From contig CAMZOI010000001.1 in assembly GCA_947331495.1 (NCBI GenBank), positions 1,054,001 through 1,118,000 of the forward strand: a DNA stretch of 64,000 bases, given 5' to 3'. The notes under the pieces are model-generated. The model was not told the DNA's origin, ran no database searches, and saw nothing but the letters and a program-made list of their open reading frames with translations. A program made the translations under genes and the position numbers. This document shows, in pieces, positions 1 to 10,014 of this stretch (positions are counted from its first letter, which is position 1; each line of letters opens with the position of its first letter). This stretch comes from Erythrobacteraceae bacterium Alg239-R51 (GTDB lineage: Bacteria; Pseudomonadota; Alphaproteobacteria; Sphingomonadales; Sphingomonadaceae).

Positions 1-50
1 ATTTGCGCCAGGGACATTCCGGCAAGTTCGGGGGGCGGGGTATAGACCAT
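1..50 (-). CDS. N-terminal fragment of a gene running off the left edge
   Basis: Only the first 16 codons are inside the window, read leftwards from an ATG at 48-50 (beginning MVYTPPPELAGMSLAQ). It starts 28 bases after the stop of the upstream GNAT gene on the same strand, so the two may be co-transcribed. The opening PPPELAGMSLAQ resembles the start of DUF1285 proteins of alphaproteobacteria as I remember them, but 16 residues cannot settle a family. No clear Shine-Dalgarno precedes the ATG. Confidence 0.35.
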   Translation of the reverse strand, partial: MVYTPPPELAGMSLAQ

Positions 51-78
51 CGATGCGAGCAGCGATGGCAGATGCGCG

Positions 79-612
79 CTAGTTCGCCAAGGGGCTGTGC
101 CACGGCCCGAGCATGCCGTGGGTCGGAAGAACAGCCGGGTTGGCGCTGCGCACCAGCAACCGGTGCCGCTCGAACGGACCGGGGCAGTGCCAGTCACCGG
201 TATGGTCCGAAACGAAGCCCCACCGGGCGTAGTAATTCGGATCGCCGATCATCACTTGCGGCAGCGGCGCGGCGCCGTGATCGAACCCGGCATCGACCGC
301 GCCGAGACTTGCCATCATCAATGCCTTGCCAAAGCCTTCGCCTTGGCGACCGGGCATCACGGCGACCGGGCCGACCATGAGCATCGGGTGCGCACGTCCC
401 TTGGGATCGGTCAGGGCAACCGGCCAAAGCTGGATCGAACCGGCGAGATAATCTTCATCGTCGAGCGCGGCGAAACTCAGCGCATCGAGCGGCTCGACGC
501 CCAAGCGCATGCGATAGGCCGTACGCGCATGGCGATCGTTACCGAACGCAGCGTCGAGCAATTGCTCCACCAGCGTGGAATCGATAGCCGAGAGGGGAAC
601 CAGCGTCGCCAT
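79..612 (-). CDS. GNAT family N-acetyltransferase
   Basis: The 177-residue protein has the size and layout of a single-domain GCN5-related acetyltransferase, which moves an acetyl group from acetyl-CoA to an amine. The acetyl-CoA binding strand and loop are visible at residues 82-99 (PVAVMPGRQGEGFGKAL, matching the R/Q-x-x-G-x-G/A pyrophosphate loop). A later NYYARWGF stretch is typical of a YhbS-like subgroup. The substrate cannot be told. It starts at an ATG at 610-612. The neighbour on its left runs the same way; the gene on its right ends 49 bases away. Confidence 0.85.
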   Translation of the reverse strand: MATLVPLSAIDSTLVEQLLDAAFGNDRHARTAYRMRLGVEPLDALSFAALDDEDYLAGSIQLWPVALTDPKGRAHPMLMVGPVAVMPGRQGEGFGKALMMASLGAVDAGFDHGAAPLPQVMIGDPNYYARWGFVSDHTGDWHCPGPFERHRLLVRSANPAVLPTHGMLGPWHSPLAN

Positions 613-661
613 GGGCCGCGCCGATTAAGCGCATGCCACGCATGCGTCGATCAATTTCCTC

Positions 662-1843
662 TTAGTCCGGACGAAGTTCGAGCAACCGCCCGTTTTCGCC
701 GTCCTCGAGAACCCATAGCGCTCCGTCCGGTCCGTCGACGACCTGGCGGATACGCTCGCCCATGTCATAGCGCGCGACCTCGCGCGCATCGGTGCCGTCG
801 AAAGCGATGCGGATGAGCGCTTCTGTTTTCAGACCGGCCACGATCAGATCGCCGTTCCAGCCATCGAACAGATCGCCAGTATAAAACTGCATGTTCCCCG
901 GTGCGATAACGGGCGTCCAGTTGATCACCGGCTTGGTAAAGCCATCATCGGCGCTGTGATCGGGGATATTGGTACCGTCGTAATTGATACCGTTGGAACG
1001 TACCGGCCAACCGTAATTCTCGCCGCGCTGAACCAGGTTCAGCTCGTCGCCGCCCTTGGGGCCGTGTTCGATTTCCCACAACCGCCCCTGCTCGTCAAAA
1101 TCCATGCTCAGGATATTGCGATGACCCCAGGACCAGATCTGGTCGGTCGGGCTTCCCTGGTCCGCAAGCGGATTGCCGGGTGCCGCCGATCCGTCGAGAT
1201 TCAACCGCACGATCGTACCGAGCGTGTTCTCCGTATTCTGGGCCGGATCCTGTTTCTGCCGGTCGCCGCTGGAGACGAACATGTATTCCTCGTCCGGGCT
1301 GAAGACGATGCGGTGCGAATAATGACCGCGCCCCGTCACCTTGGGTTGCTGGCGCCAGATGACGTTCAGCCCTTCGATCCGGCAATTGGTGGCCTGATCG
1401 CAGACAAGCTGGCCGCGCCCGATCACGGCCCCGCGTGTGTCGCCGCTTCCGGCTTCGGCCCAGCTGAGATAGATCGTCCTCGTGCCGACGGTGGCGGCGC
1501 TTTCGGAAGGCAGGAAGGCGACATCGCCAAGCCCGCCCTGGCCGCCATAATCGACCCGGGGCAGGCCGCTGACGGTTATCAGGCGGTCGCTATCGGTATT
1601 GAAAATCTTCGCCGTTCCCGGTTTTTCGGTGACGAACAACATCGGCGTTCCGGGAATGAATGCCGATGCCCACGGCTCGTCGAAGGTGCCGTGTTCGGTG
1701 ATCGCGAACTCGCCGTCCCAGGCAGCGGTCCCGGGTGTCGTTGCGACAGAAGCGGGCTGGCTATCCCCCGATCCGGTGCTGCCGCAGCTTGCGGCGAGCA
1801 GGATCGGCGATAGGGTAACGGCAAGGATCGATGTATTTCTCAT
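662..1843 (-). CDS. PQQ-dependent sugar dehydrogenase family lipoprotein
   Basis: The 393-residue protein is a six-bladed propeller of the glucose/sorbosone dehydrogenase (GSDH) family, which oxidises sugars or related alcohols with PQQ. Family landmarks are [11 protein letters not shown] (about 100-110), [12 protein letters not shown] (173-184, containing the conserved histidine) and [14 protein letters not shown] (237-250). The N-terminus has a lipobox ending LAAS-C20, so it is probably a lipoprotein. The start at 1843 is chosen because it gives this signal, a GGGAG Shine-Dalgarno lies upstream, and longer in-frame sequence to 2296 only mirrors the opposite rnhB gene. The start codon overlaps that of divergent rnhB. 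The electron acceptor is unknown. Confidence 0.85.
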   Translation of the reverse strand: MRNTSILAVTLSPILLAASCGSTGSGDSQPASVATTPGTAAWDGEFAITEHGTFDEPWASAFIPGTPMLFVTEKPGTAKIFNTDSDRLITVSGLPRVDYGGQGGLGDVAFLPSESAATVGTRTIYLSWAEAGSGDTRGAVIGRGQLVCDQATNCRIEGLNVIWRQQPKVTGRGHYSHRIVFSPDEEYMFVSSGDRQKQDPAQNTENTLGTIVRLNLDGSAAPGNPLADQGSPTDQIWSWGHRNILSMDFDEQGRLWEIEHGPKGGDELNLVQRGENYGWPVRSNGINYDGTNIPDHSADDGFTKPVINWTPVIAPGNMQFYTGDLFDGWNGDLIVAGLKTEALIRIAFDGTDAREVARYDMGERIRQVVDGPDGALWVLEDGENGRLLELRPD

Positions 1844-2471
1844 GCTGTTTGCAACTCCCGAAAAAGGCCTTGGTGCCGCGCCGCTGACGATCGGCGTCGA
1901 TGAAGCGGGGCGCGGCCCGCTGGCCGGTCCGGTTGTCGCAGCCGCGGTTGTCCTGTGCAAGCCGTGTCCGGCCGGGCTCGACGATTCCAAGAAGCTTTCC
2001 GCAGCGCGCAGGGCCGCGCTCGAGCCGCGCATCCGCGCGCGCTGCGCCTGGGGCATCGGCGTGGTCGAGGTGGACGCAATCGACCGGCTCAATATCTTCG
2101 GCGCAACCATGCTGGCAATGACGCTGGCGGTTTCGCGTGTGGTTGCGGCCTTGGGGCGCGAGCCGGAGGCGGTGCTGGTGGACGGCAATCTCACGCCGCA
2201 TGGCCGCCAGCGCGACTGGCGCTGGCCCAATGCCCGCCCGATTGTCGGTGGCGATGCGAAAGAGAAATGCATTGGCGCAGCTTCCATCCTCGCCAAGGAG
2301 TATCGCGACCGGATGATGCGCGATGCGGCTGCCGCGCACCCGCATTACGGCTGGGATCGAAACATGGGCTATGGAACGACCGAGCATCTCGAAGCATTGC
2401 GAACATACGGGCCGACACCGCTGCACCGTCGCAGCTTCGCGCCCGTCGCCCAGATGGAGATGTTTGCATGA
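1842..2471 (+). CDS. rnhB: Ribonuclease HII
   Basis: Ribonuclease HII cuts the RNA strand of RNA-DNA hybrids and starts removal of misincorporated ribonucleotides. The 209-residue protein has the diagnostic [12 protein letters not shown] at residues 18-29 with catalytic Asp20 and Glu21, a third acidic residue in VLVDGN (Asp114), and the [14 protein letters not shown] block near the C-terminus. The ATG at 1842 gives the usual family length; it shares the tetramer CATG with the start codon of the divergent lipoprotein. The stop overlaps the start of the following SDR gene as ATGA, so the two are likely translationally coupled. The rnhB and ccrM genes being close together is common in alphaproteobacteria. 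Confidence 0.95.
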   Translation: MLFATPEKGLGAAPLTIGVDEAGRGPLAGPVVAAAVVLCKPCPAGLDDSKKLSAARRAALEPRIRARCAWGIGVVEVDAIDRLNIFGATMLAMTLAVSRVVAALGREPEAVLVDGNLTPHGRQRDWRWPNARPIVGGDAKEKCIGAASILAKEYRDRMMRDAAAAHPHYGWDRNMGYGTTEHLEALRTYGPTPLHRRSFAPVAQMEMFA

Positions 2472-3385
2472 GTTTCGCCTTTTCCGACATTCCCGACCAG
2501 ACCGGCAAGACCGCCATCGTGACCGGCGCGAATACCGGAATTGGCCTCGAGATAGCCCGGGCGCTTTCGCGCAAGGGGGCCCGCGTCCTGCTCGCCTGCC
2601 GGGATGCCGACAAGGCGAACGAAGCGATCGAGGATATCAAAAGTGGACCGGAGCGCGCCGATCTCGACTACCTTCACCTCGATCTGGCGAATGTCGCTTC
2701 GGTGCGCGATGCGGCGGAAGAAACGCAGAAGGAAAAGCGCATCGACATGCTGGTGAACAATGCCGGGGTGATGATGCCGCCGCTCGGTCGCGCGACGGGC
2801 GACGTGGAACTGCAATTCGCGGTCAACCATCTCGGCCATTTCGCGTTTACCGCTCTGCTGCTCGACAAGCTGGCCGCGGACGGCGGTGGGCGGGTGGTCA
2901 CGCAGTCAAGCATCGCGCACAAGGGCGCCAGGATCGATTTTGATAATCTCGATGCTCGCCACGGTTATTCGCGCACCCGGTTTTACGGGCAGAGCAAGCT
3001 GGCCAACCTGCTGTTCGCCATGGAACTGGACCGCCGCCTGCGCGCCGCCGACAAGCCCGTCACCTCGATCGCCTGTCATCCCGGCATCGCCCAGACCGAG
3101 TTGACGCGGCACATGGGTATCTTCGGCAGCGTGTTCGGCTCGGTGGTCGGGCTGGCTCTGAACACCAGCGAGCAAGGGGCCTTTCCCGCATTGCAGGCGG
3201 CGACCGATCCGGGCGCCGAGGGCGGCGACTATTACGGCCCCTACGGTTTCCGCGAGATGAGCGGCAAGGCGTCGGGCCCGGCCTACGCTACGAAGACCGC
3301 CCGCGATCCTTTGCTCGCCGCCCGGTTGTGGAAACGATCGGTTGAACTGACCGGGATCGACCCGGAACTTGCCCCTGCATCTTAG
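2468..3385 (+). CDS. Short-chain dehydrogenase/reductase
   Basis: The 305-residue NAD(P)-dependent oxidoreductase has a classical SDR layout: the TGANTGIG dinucleotide loop at 19-26, NNAG at 97-100, and catalytic Ser147/148 with Tyr173 and Lys177 (YGQSK). The overall pattern, with ARVLLACRD after the second strand, resembles the retinol-dehydrogenase/WW-domain-oxidoreductase-like group, but the substrate is not predictable. The ATG at 2468 overlaps the rnhB stop by four bases (ATGA), which argues for coupling to rnhB. The next gene follows after about 60 bases on the same strand. Confidence 0.9.
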   Translation: MSFAFSDIPDQTGKTAIVTGANTGIGLEIARALSRKGARVLLACRDADKANEAIEDIKSGPERADLDYLHLDLANVASVRDAAEETQKEKRIDMLVNNAGVMMPPLGRATGDVELQFAVNHLGHFAFTALLLDKLAADGGGRVVTQSSIAHKGARIDFDNLDARHGYSRTRFYGQSKLANLLFAMELDRRLRAADKPVTSIACHPGIAQTELTRHMGIFGSVFGSVVGLALNTSEQGAFPALQAATDPGAEGGDYYGPYGFREMSGKASGPAYATKTARDPLLAARLWKRSVELTGIDPELAPAS

Positions 3386-3445
3386 ACAGCCCCAGCTATC
3401 CTGCATCAATTGCAGGGCCGGGGCGCCACCTTTACGACAGGCGGG

Positions 3446-3985
3446 ATGGAACATCAGGCAGACTGGATAAAGAACTGGGGCGAAATCCTCGACGCCGCGG
3501 TTTCGGCTGTGTTGTTCTATTTTCTTATCGTTGCGATGGTGCGCATTTTCGGCAAGCGATCGACCGCGCAACTCAACAATTTCGACTGGATCATCAACAT
3601 CACGGTCGGCAGTCTTGCCGCTTCGGGCATTCTGCTCACAAGCGTTCCCGCGCTGCGTGCCGCGGTGGCGATCCTGACCATCATGGTGCTGCAATTCATG
3701 CTGACCTGGTTGACCATCCGCTCCAGGCGGGTGGCGCGGCTCGTGAAGGTATCGCCCACCCTGTTGTTCCACAAAGGCGAATATCTGCACGACGCGATGC
3801 GGCGTTCGCGCATTTCGGAAGAAGAGGTCTGCAGTGCCTTGCGCGAACATGGCGTAGCCCGGAAAGACGCGAACTGGGTCATCCTCGAGACCGATGGCCA
3901 GATGACGGTTATTCCCAAGCAGGATGTCACGCTTGCCGAAGCCGATACAATGGGCAATGTCGAGCGACCGCCGCAGCTGCGCTAA
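3446..3985 (+). CDS. DUF421/YetF family membrane protein
   Basis: The 179-residue protein has about three N-terminal transmembrane helices (residues roughly 15-35, 45-65 and 70-90), then a cytosolic domain. The sequence MVRIFGKRSTAQLNNFDWIINITVG is split over the first and second helices and is typical of DUF421 (YetF/YcaP) proteins, as is LLFHKGEY in the soluble part. Their function is poorly understood; some Bacillus members are linked to spore membranes. The ATG at 3446 follows a GGCGGG Shine-Dalgarno-like stretch; an in-frame start at 3410 would add 12 residues of no family resemblance. Confidence 0.8.
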   Translation: MEHQADWIKNWGEILDAAVSAVLFYFLIVAMVRIFGKRSTAQLNNFDWIINITVGSLAASGILLTSVPALRAAVAILTIMVLQFMLTWLTIRSRRVARLVKVSPTLLFHKGEYLHDAMRRSRISEEEVCSALREHGVARKDANWVILETDGQMTVIPKQDVTLAEADTMGNVERPPQLR

Positions 3986-4017
3986 GACGACCAGGCCCAC
4001 ACTTTGAGAGCTGGATC

Positions 4018-4169
4018 GAGTCCTGCGTGCAACACCGCAGCATGTTGAGTTCTTCGAAACCGAAGGGACTCAATATCTTGTGTCGGACACCTTTCGTTCT
4101 TTCCGGCTTACCCGAAATTAACCATAGCCGACTATCGCTTCTGTCTTGACGTGCAGTCCGCTTGGACTC
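4018..4169 (+). promoter_or_regulatory. Putative ccrM control region: two GANTC sites and a CtrA-like half-site
   Basis: In the 213 bases between DUF421 and ccrM there are two GANTC methylation sites, at 4018-4022 (GAGTC) and 4165-4169 (GACTC, 30 bases before the start codon). TTAACCAT lies at 4118-4125, which matches the right half of the CtrA box TTAA-N7-TTAACC; the left half (CTTA) is weak. In Caulobacter, ccrM is controlled by CtrA and by GANTC methylation of its own leader. Control here is inferred from the motifs only. Confidence 0.5.
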
Positions 4170-4186
4170 ACCCTGTGGATAACTGA

Positions 4187-5350
<1,164 letters not shown>

Positions 5351-5466
5351 TTAGAGCGATCTTTCCACGAACCCTAGCCAATATTCGTCTTTCCGGATGA
5401 AGCGCGGCGGATTTCGCGTCCGGGTTGCGCCGGACCCGTTGGCAGTCTGGCTCCCGCCGCAGGAAC

Positions 5467-6216
5467 CTAGCTATACCGCCTTTTCTCGCGCCTGTTTCCC
5501 TCTTCTGCCGTGTTGGAGATCTCCTCGACCTGCCGTTCGAACGCGGCGAGGTCGGGTATGTAAGCGATGCCCCGGCGCAGCGTCATTATCCCGGCCGAGT
5601 GGTGTTCCTTCACCACCCGGTTCGCATGAACGAACGAGGTGCCGATTGTCTTGGCGAGCTGGGTCTGGGTGAGCGGAAGTTCGAACCGCCGTTTATCCCT
5701 GTCGAGCGATCCATAGGCGATCATGCGCCTGCGGGTTTGTGCAACGAAGAACAGCAATCGATCCTTTGCGGACAATTGCCCGATGGCGCCCAGGGCCTCG
5801 CGCAGCCAGTCGCTATCGGCGATGAACCGGCGCATCGTCGCGAAGGCCAGTTCGGGCTGGTCGGCAATGGCGGACTTCAGCCGGTCGCACGATGCGCGAT
5901 AGCCGGTCACCGCCGTCAAGGGCTCGAGCGCGTCCCAGCAGTCTGGCTCGATGACGCAGTCGAGGTTCATCGTGTCGCCGGGAATGTAGGTGGCGACCGT
6001 GCTTTCGCGATCGGAATTGACCGCTCGCGATCGCAGCACCCAACCCTTGGTCAAGAGAAACACCGGAGGCGTATCTGCAAAGCGGTTCAGATCCTGATTG
6101 CGATCTGCTTCGAAGGGTTCTCCATGGCTCTCGATCCATTCGGCAAGAGGATCGCCATTCCGGGCAGGAAAATTCCGGGACGTGCGCAGTTGTGCCTGTT
6201 CGTCACCCAGCAACAT
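5467..6216 (-). CDS. Crp/Fnr family transcriptional regulator
   Basis: The 249-residue protein has an N-terminal cyclic-nucleotide-binding-like beta barrel (residues about 25-125, with FLLTKGWVLRSR and PGDTMNLD) and a C-terminal winged helix (LTQTQLAKTIGTSFVHANRVVKE followed by RRGIAYIPD, written here in two parts). No N-terminal cysteine cluster of FNR type is present, so an oxygen-sensing iron-sulfur centre is unlikely. The ATG at 6216 is preferred over the GTG two codons earlier because GGAG lies eight bases before the ATG. The gene converges on ccrM with 116 bases between them. The ligand and targets are unknown. Confidence 0.82.
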   Translation of the reverse strand: MLLGDEQAQLRTSRNFPARNGDPLAEWIESHGEPFEADRNQDLNRFADTPPVFLLTKGWVLRSRAVNSDRESTVATYIPGDTMNLDCVIEPDCWDALEPLTAVTGYRASCDRLKSAIADQPELAFATMRRFIADSDWLREALGAIGQLSAKDRLLFFVAQTRRRMIAYGSLDRDKRRFELPLTQTQLAKTIGTSFVHANRVVKEHHSAGIMTLRRGIAYIPDLAAFERQVEEISNTAEEGNRREKRRYS

Positions 6217-6445
6217 CTTCACATCTCCACCGCCTCGACCGGACTGGGGGCGTTAAACGCGCCTCTCCACCAGTCGCTACCTACCGGAAATGAATCCACA
6301 AGTATAGTTGGTCTTGTTTTGCAAGGATAATGCTGGAGAAAGACTGTCGCAATGGAGTGGAGCAGCATCTGTTCTGCGATAACAAATGTCGCTAGCGCTG
6401 CGGAGATGGTCCGTGCCCCCAGCTTTCGAGCGAGTTATATGATCG

Positions 6446-7555
6446 ATGAGTGAAAGCGTTTATATCCGCCCCATCGGGTTCGTTCCCGCCCCGCAAAGCG
6501 AGCAAGGTAACGCCATCCGGCTGGCTGGCACGATGGTCTATGCGGGCCGCTTTGCCGTGATCCTGCGGCGCGAAGGCCAGGTGGTCGAACGCTGGCTCGC
6601 CACACCCGATACGATCAGCCAAGTGCTTGGCCAATTGCCCGAAGCAACAGGATCGGCGGGCGAAGCGCAATGGGCGAACCTCACGATGGCGCATCCGCCA
6701 CTGGAACTGGGTGCGCGCACTGTTCGGCTCGATCAGCCGCAAGTGATGGGAATTCTCAACGTCACCCCTGACAGTTTCAGCGATGGCGGGGTGCATGAAA
6801 GCCCCGATACGGTGCGCGAGCGTTGTGCAGCAATGGTCGAGGCCGGCGCGAGCATCGTCGACGTGGGCGGCGAAAGTACGCGACCAGGTGCGAAACAGGT
6901 CTGGGAGGGCGACGAGATCGAGCGGGTGGTGCCGGCGATCGAGACTTGCGCGGGCATGGGCGCCGCCGTCAGCGTCGACACACGCAAGGCCGCGGTGATG
7001 GAAGCTGCGCTGGAGGCGGGAGCGGCGCTGATCAACGACGTTTCCGGTCTCACGCATGATCCGCGCAGCGCCGAAGTCGTGGCGCGGGCCGGCTGCCCGG
7101 TAGTGCTTATGCATGCGCCCGGCAGCGGCGCGGATCTGCACGCGGGCGCAAATTATATTAATGTGGTGTTCGATGTGTTCGATGCCTTGCGTGCGCGCCG
7201 CGATGCCGCGCTGGAGGCGGGGATCGCGGCGCGCAATATCCTGCTCGATCCCGGGATCGGATTTGGCAAGTCGCTTGGCGAGAACCTTGCCCTGATCAAC
7301 GCCTTGCCGTTGTTCCATGCGCTGGGCCATCCGCTGTTGGTTGGCGCAAGTCGCAAGCGAATGATCGGCGCGCTCTCGCATGAAGAAGAGGCCGATGCGC
7401 GGCTCGGCGGCAGTCTTGCGCTGGCGTTGAAGGCGATGGAGGCTGGCGCACAGATGCTGCGTGTCCACGACGTGGCTGAAACCGTCCAGGCGAGGAACGT
7501 GTGGCGCGGCCTGCGCGATGCGGCGCTGACCGATTTCGGCGACCTGCCGGGCTGA
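6446..7555 (+). CDS. folP: Dihydropteroate synthase
   Basis: Dihydropteroate synthase joins p-aminobenzoate to the pterin pyrophosphate in folate synthesis and is the sulfonamide target. The catalytic barrel begins at about residue 100 with MGILNVTPDSFSDGG and continues with GGESTRPGA, LINDVSGL, DPGIGFGKS and GASRKRMIG. The 369-residue length exceeds that of the E. coli enzyme because of about 95 N-terminal residues without an obvious motif; similar extensions occur in other alphaproteobacterial FolP proteins as I recall. The intergenic region to the divergent Crp/Fnr gene is 229 bases and shows no recognised regulatory element. Confidence 0.93.
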   Translation: MSESVYIRPIGFVPAPQSEQGNAIRLAGTMVYAGRFAVILRREGQVVERWLATPDTISQVLGQLPEATGSAGEAQWANLTMAHPPLELGARTVRLDQPQVMGILNVTPDSFSDGGVHESPDTVRERCAAMVEAGASIVDVGGESTRPGAKQVWEGDEIERVVPAIETCAGMGAAVSVDTRKAAVMEAALEAGAALINDVSGLTHDPRSAEVVARAGCPVVLMHAPGSGADLHAGANYINVVFDVFDALRARRDAALEAGIAARNILLDPGIGFGKSLGENLALINALPLFHALGHPLLVGASRKRMIGALSHEEEADARLGGSLALALKAMEAGAQMLRVHDVAETVQARNVWRGLRDAALTDFGDLPG

Positions 7556-7594
7556 GAATGCAAGCGCGCGCCTACCGGAAGCAAATACCGGTTA

Positions 7595-8245
7595 TCAGTC
7601 AGGCTGCCGTGAAGCCTCCGTGCCGTTGGCGGTCAACACTTCGACGCTCGAGAGCATTCGTCCGAACGCATCGGCACCTTGTCCTTCGCCATCCCGAAAC
7701 GTGCGTTCCACCAATATTGTCTGCCGGCCGGCTGGCAGAAAGGTGTTGGCAACGCCGCTGCCCTCGGCCTGCGCGGTAAAGCGGAAACCCTCCACCCCGG
7801 CGATAGTCGCGTCCTCGATCTCGTCTGTCGGAATGCCGCTTTCGATGAGCTTGTCGCGATAATACGCGGCGGGCCGGGGCAGGATGGCAAAGGCTATGCC
7901 GACTTCGGCGGCAGCCTCGCAGATTTGCATCAGACCACTCTGTCCATAACTGCATTCGCGCTGCCCGATCAGCGCGGCTCGGTCGACTGGTATCAGCTTG
8001 AGGCCGCCATAGGTTGCTTCGTAGTCGGGCGGGAAGGTGGCCTCCACATCGAAAGCGCGCAGCACATCCGGATCGAACGAGAAAACCAGCGGACCCATCG
8101 TTCGCCGGTCGAGGTCGCTAGCGGCGGTGGATGCGATGGTCGCGCTGTCCGTCAGAACAGGTTCGCTCGACGCAGGTCTATCGTTGCCATCGCAGGCAGT
8201 CAGGGAGAGCGCCAAGGGCGCTAGACACATGGCGCGGCATGTCAT
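7595..8245 (-). CDS. Hypothetical lipoprotein
   Basis: I do not recognise the family of this 216-residue protein. It opens with MTCRAMCLAPLALSLTAC, a signal sequence with a lipobox (LTAC), so it is probably exported and lipidated. The mature part is acidic and globular, without repeats or membrane segments. It has a central GQRECSYG...ICEAAAEVG region with two cysteines and a C-terminal FLPAGRQTILVERTF stretch. A TTG at 8281 would lengthen it by 12 residues, but the ATG at 8245 gives the normal signal. It lies 42 bases downstream of the NtrC-like regulator gene and converges on folP. Confidence 0.7.
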   Translation of the reverse strand: MTCRAMCLAPLALSLTACDGNDRPASSEPVLTDSATIASTAASDLDRRTMGPLVFSFDPDVLRAFDVEATFPPDYEATYGGLKLIPVDRAALIGQRECSYGQSGLMQICEAAAEVGIAFAILPRPAAYYRDKLIESGIPTDEIEDATIAGVEGFRFTAQAEGSGVANTFLPAGRQTILVERTFRDGEGQGADAFGRMLSSVEVLTANGTEASRQPD

Positions 8246-8287
8246 GCCTTGCAGTATGCTAAATCGGCGAGCGTCCCGCAAGCCGCG

Positions 8288-9706
8288 TCAGGCTGCGTTG
8301 TCGATGCCGAGCTCGGCCAGCTTGCGGTAGAGGGTCGACCGGCCAATGCCGAGGCGACGGGCGACTTCGGTCATCCGGCCGCGGTAATGGCCGATAGCGA
8401 GGCGGATGATGTCGGCCTCGATTTCTTCCAGCGGACGAACGTTCCCGTCCTCGGTATAAAGCAACACGCCCAGACCTCGGTGGCGGCTTTCGCCCCGGTC
8501 GGGACTGTCCCCCAGCAGCCGGGCAAGTTGCGGGAAGCTGTGGGCGGTAAGCGCTTCACGCTGTTCGAACACACAGGCGCGGAACAGGACGGCCTGCAGT
8601 TGGCGAACATTGCCCGGCCAGTCATAAGCTTCGAGCAGGGTCAGCGCACTGTCGGCGATGGAGTGGTGCTGCAGCCCTGCCTGTTCGCCAATCCGAGCCA
8701 GGAAGTAGCGTGTCAGTGCAGGCAGGTCGCCCATTCGCCCCCGCAAGGGGGGCAGATGAATGCGGGTCTGGCCAAGAACGGCATGCAGCGCAGGCGAAAA
8801 TTCACCCGCCGCAACCAGTTCGTCAAGCGGCAGGTCGCTGGCGGCGAGGATACGCACATCGACGCGTAGGCCATGAGCAGCGCCTTCGGGCCGAACGACC
8901 CCGCTTTCGAGCACATCGGCGAGACGGCCCTGCTGATCGGGCTCAAGCTGGTCGATGTCGTCGAGGATCAGCGTGCCGCCGTCGCAATGTTCGAACAGGC
9001 CGGTTCGACGCTCGAACGCCCCGGGAAAGGCTCCCTTTTCGTGCCCGAACAGAAGCGAAGCCAAGGTGTTCGCTGGCATTCCACCGCACTGGACCGAGCG
9101 CATGGGGGCCTTGGCCCGGCCGCTGGAGGCGTGCATGGCACGCAGCAGCATCTCCTTGCCCGTGCCACGCTCGCCCTCGACCAGAACATGGCAATGCCCG
9201 CGCGCTGCAGTGGCCGCCTTGGCCAGCGCTGTACGGAAGGGTGGGGCGGTGCCGACCATCGCCTCGAAATCGAGCGGGTGGGCCAGCTTCTCGGTCAATG
9301 GTCGCAATTCTTCGTGGGATGTCTCGACCCGGGTTGCGCTCCGCAAGGCCTGCAACAGGCGGTCGGGCCCAACCGGCTTGACGAGGTAGTCAGTTGCGCC
9401 TGCGCGCATGGCTGTCACGGCATGCGTGGGCGAAGTGCTGGCGGTGAGGACCAGCAGGGGTGTTTCGGGGCGCGTTCCGCGAATCTCGTCGATCAGGTCA
9501 CACGCACCCTCGCCCGGCACGTCATGGTCGAGCAGCACCGCATCGAACTCGGAACCTTCCGGGGAAGACAACTTCGCCAGTGCGTCCTCCGCAGAGGCGA
9601 CGACGACGGTGCGCCAGCTTTCGCGTGCGGCAAGCGACGACAGGAACCGGCAATGATCCGGTTCGTCGTCGATCAGCATCAGAAGGCGCGTGTCCTCGTC
9701 GATCAT
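8288..9706 (-). CDS. NtrC-like response regulator with altered GAFTGA motif
   Basis: The 472-residue protein has three parts: a receiver domain (phosphoacceptor Asp60, Lys110), an AAA+ domain, and a Fis-type helix-turn-helix at the C-terminus (MTEVARRLGIGRSTLYRKL). Walker A is GERGTGK (about 178-184) and Walker B is LILDD (246-250). The loop that touches sigma-54 reads GAFPGA (225-230) instead of GAFTGA, and the second Walker B acid is Asp rather than Glu. It may therefore regulate without sigma-54. The start at 9706 follows AGAGGA; in-frame sequence beyond it shows no domain. No histidine kinase gene lies nearby. Confidence 0.9.
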   Translation of the reverse strand: MIDEDTRLLMLIDDEPDHCRFLSSLAARESWRTVVVASAEDALAKLSSPEGSEFDAVLLDHDVPGEGACDLIDEIRGTRPETPLLVLTASTSPTHAVTAMRAGATDYLVKPVGPDRLLQALRSATRVETSHEELRPLTEKLAHPLDFEAMVGTAPPFRTALAKAATAARGHCHVLVEGERGTGKEMLLRAMHASSGRAKAPMRSVQCGGMPANTLASLLFGHEKGAFPGAFERRTGLFEHCDGGTLILDDIDQLEPDQQGRLADVLESGVVRPEGAAHGLRVDVRILAASDLPLDELVAAGEFSPALHAVLGQTRIHLPPLRGRMGDLPALTRYFLARIGEQAGLQHHSIADSALTLLEAYDWPGNVRQLQAVLFRACVFEQREALTAHSFPQLARLLGDSPDRGESRHRGLGVLLYTEDGNVRPLEEIEADIIRLAIGHYRGRMTEVARRLGIGRSTLYRKLAELGIDNAA

Positions 9707-9883
9707 GTTCCTCTCGCAACCCTCCCCTGGTTGTAGAGCCTCGAATGTCGAGCGCATTAACCACCATGGGTAAAGACCCGATTAAGCGTGTTCATCCTGA
9801 CAGGCAACATGCTGGCTCTTGAGCGCTGGGCGTGTGCGCGATAGGGCTGCTGCAGTCTCACCATTCTTAACGGGAAAATTCAC

Positions 9884-10009
9884 ATGGATTCCGCCAACGA
9901 CATGAAGGCCCACGGAAAAACCTACGGCTCCTTCATCGGCATGCTGAAATGGTCGGTGCCGCTGATTGCTGTCATCGCGCTGATCGTCGTCATTCTGATA
10001 TCGAACTGA
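9884..10009 (+). CDS. CoxIV-like (aa3-type oxidase subunit IV family) membrane peptide
   Basis: The 41-residue peptide begins MDSANDMKAHGKTYGSFIGM and ends in one transmembrane helix (about residues 20-40). The KAHxKTYGSFIGxLKW pattern followed by a single helix is that of the bacterial aa3-type cytochrome c oxidase subunit IV family (PF07835). The start is the ATG at 9884. It ends five bases before the GTG of pntAA, so it is probably the first gene of the transhydrogenase operon. No oxidase genes are nearby, so a role in the oxidase is uncertain here. Confidence 0.8.
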   Translation: MDSANDMKAHGKTYGSFIGMLKWSVPLIAVIALIVVILISN

Positions 10010-10014
10010 GGATC

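Noticed and set aside
1844-2296. Upstream extension of the sugar dehydrogenase reading frame into the rnhB region
   Set aside because: The extra sequence is the antisense of rnhB, is rich in Ser/Arg/Pro, and the true signal peptide begins at 1843.
5418-5435. Small inverted repeat (GTCCGG and CCGGAC) between ccrM and the Crp/Fnr gene as a bidirectional terminator
   Set aside because: Only six base pairs and no T run; it is likely to arise by chance in GC-rich DNA.
6304-6330. CTTG-N5-CAAG sequence between the Crp/Fnr gene and folP as an FNR box
   Set aside because: It lacks the TTGAT-N4-ATCAA form and spacing, so there is no support beyond a short palindrome.
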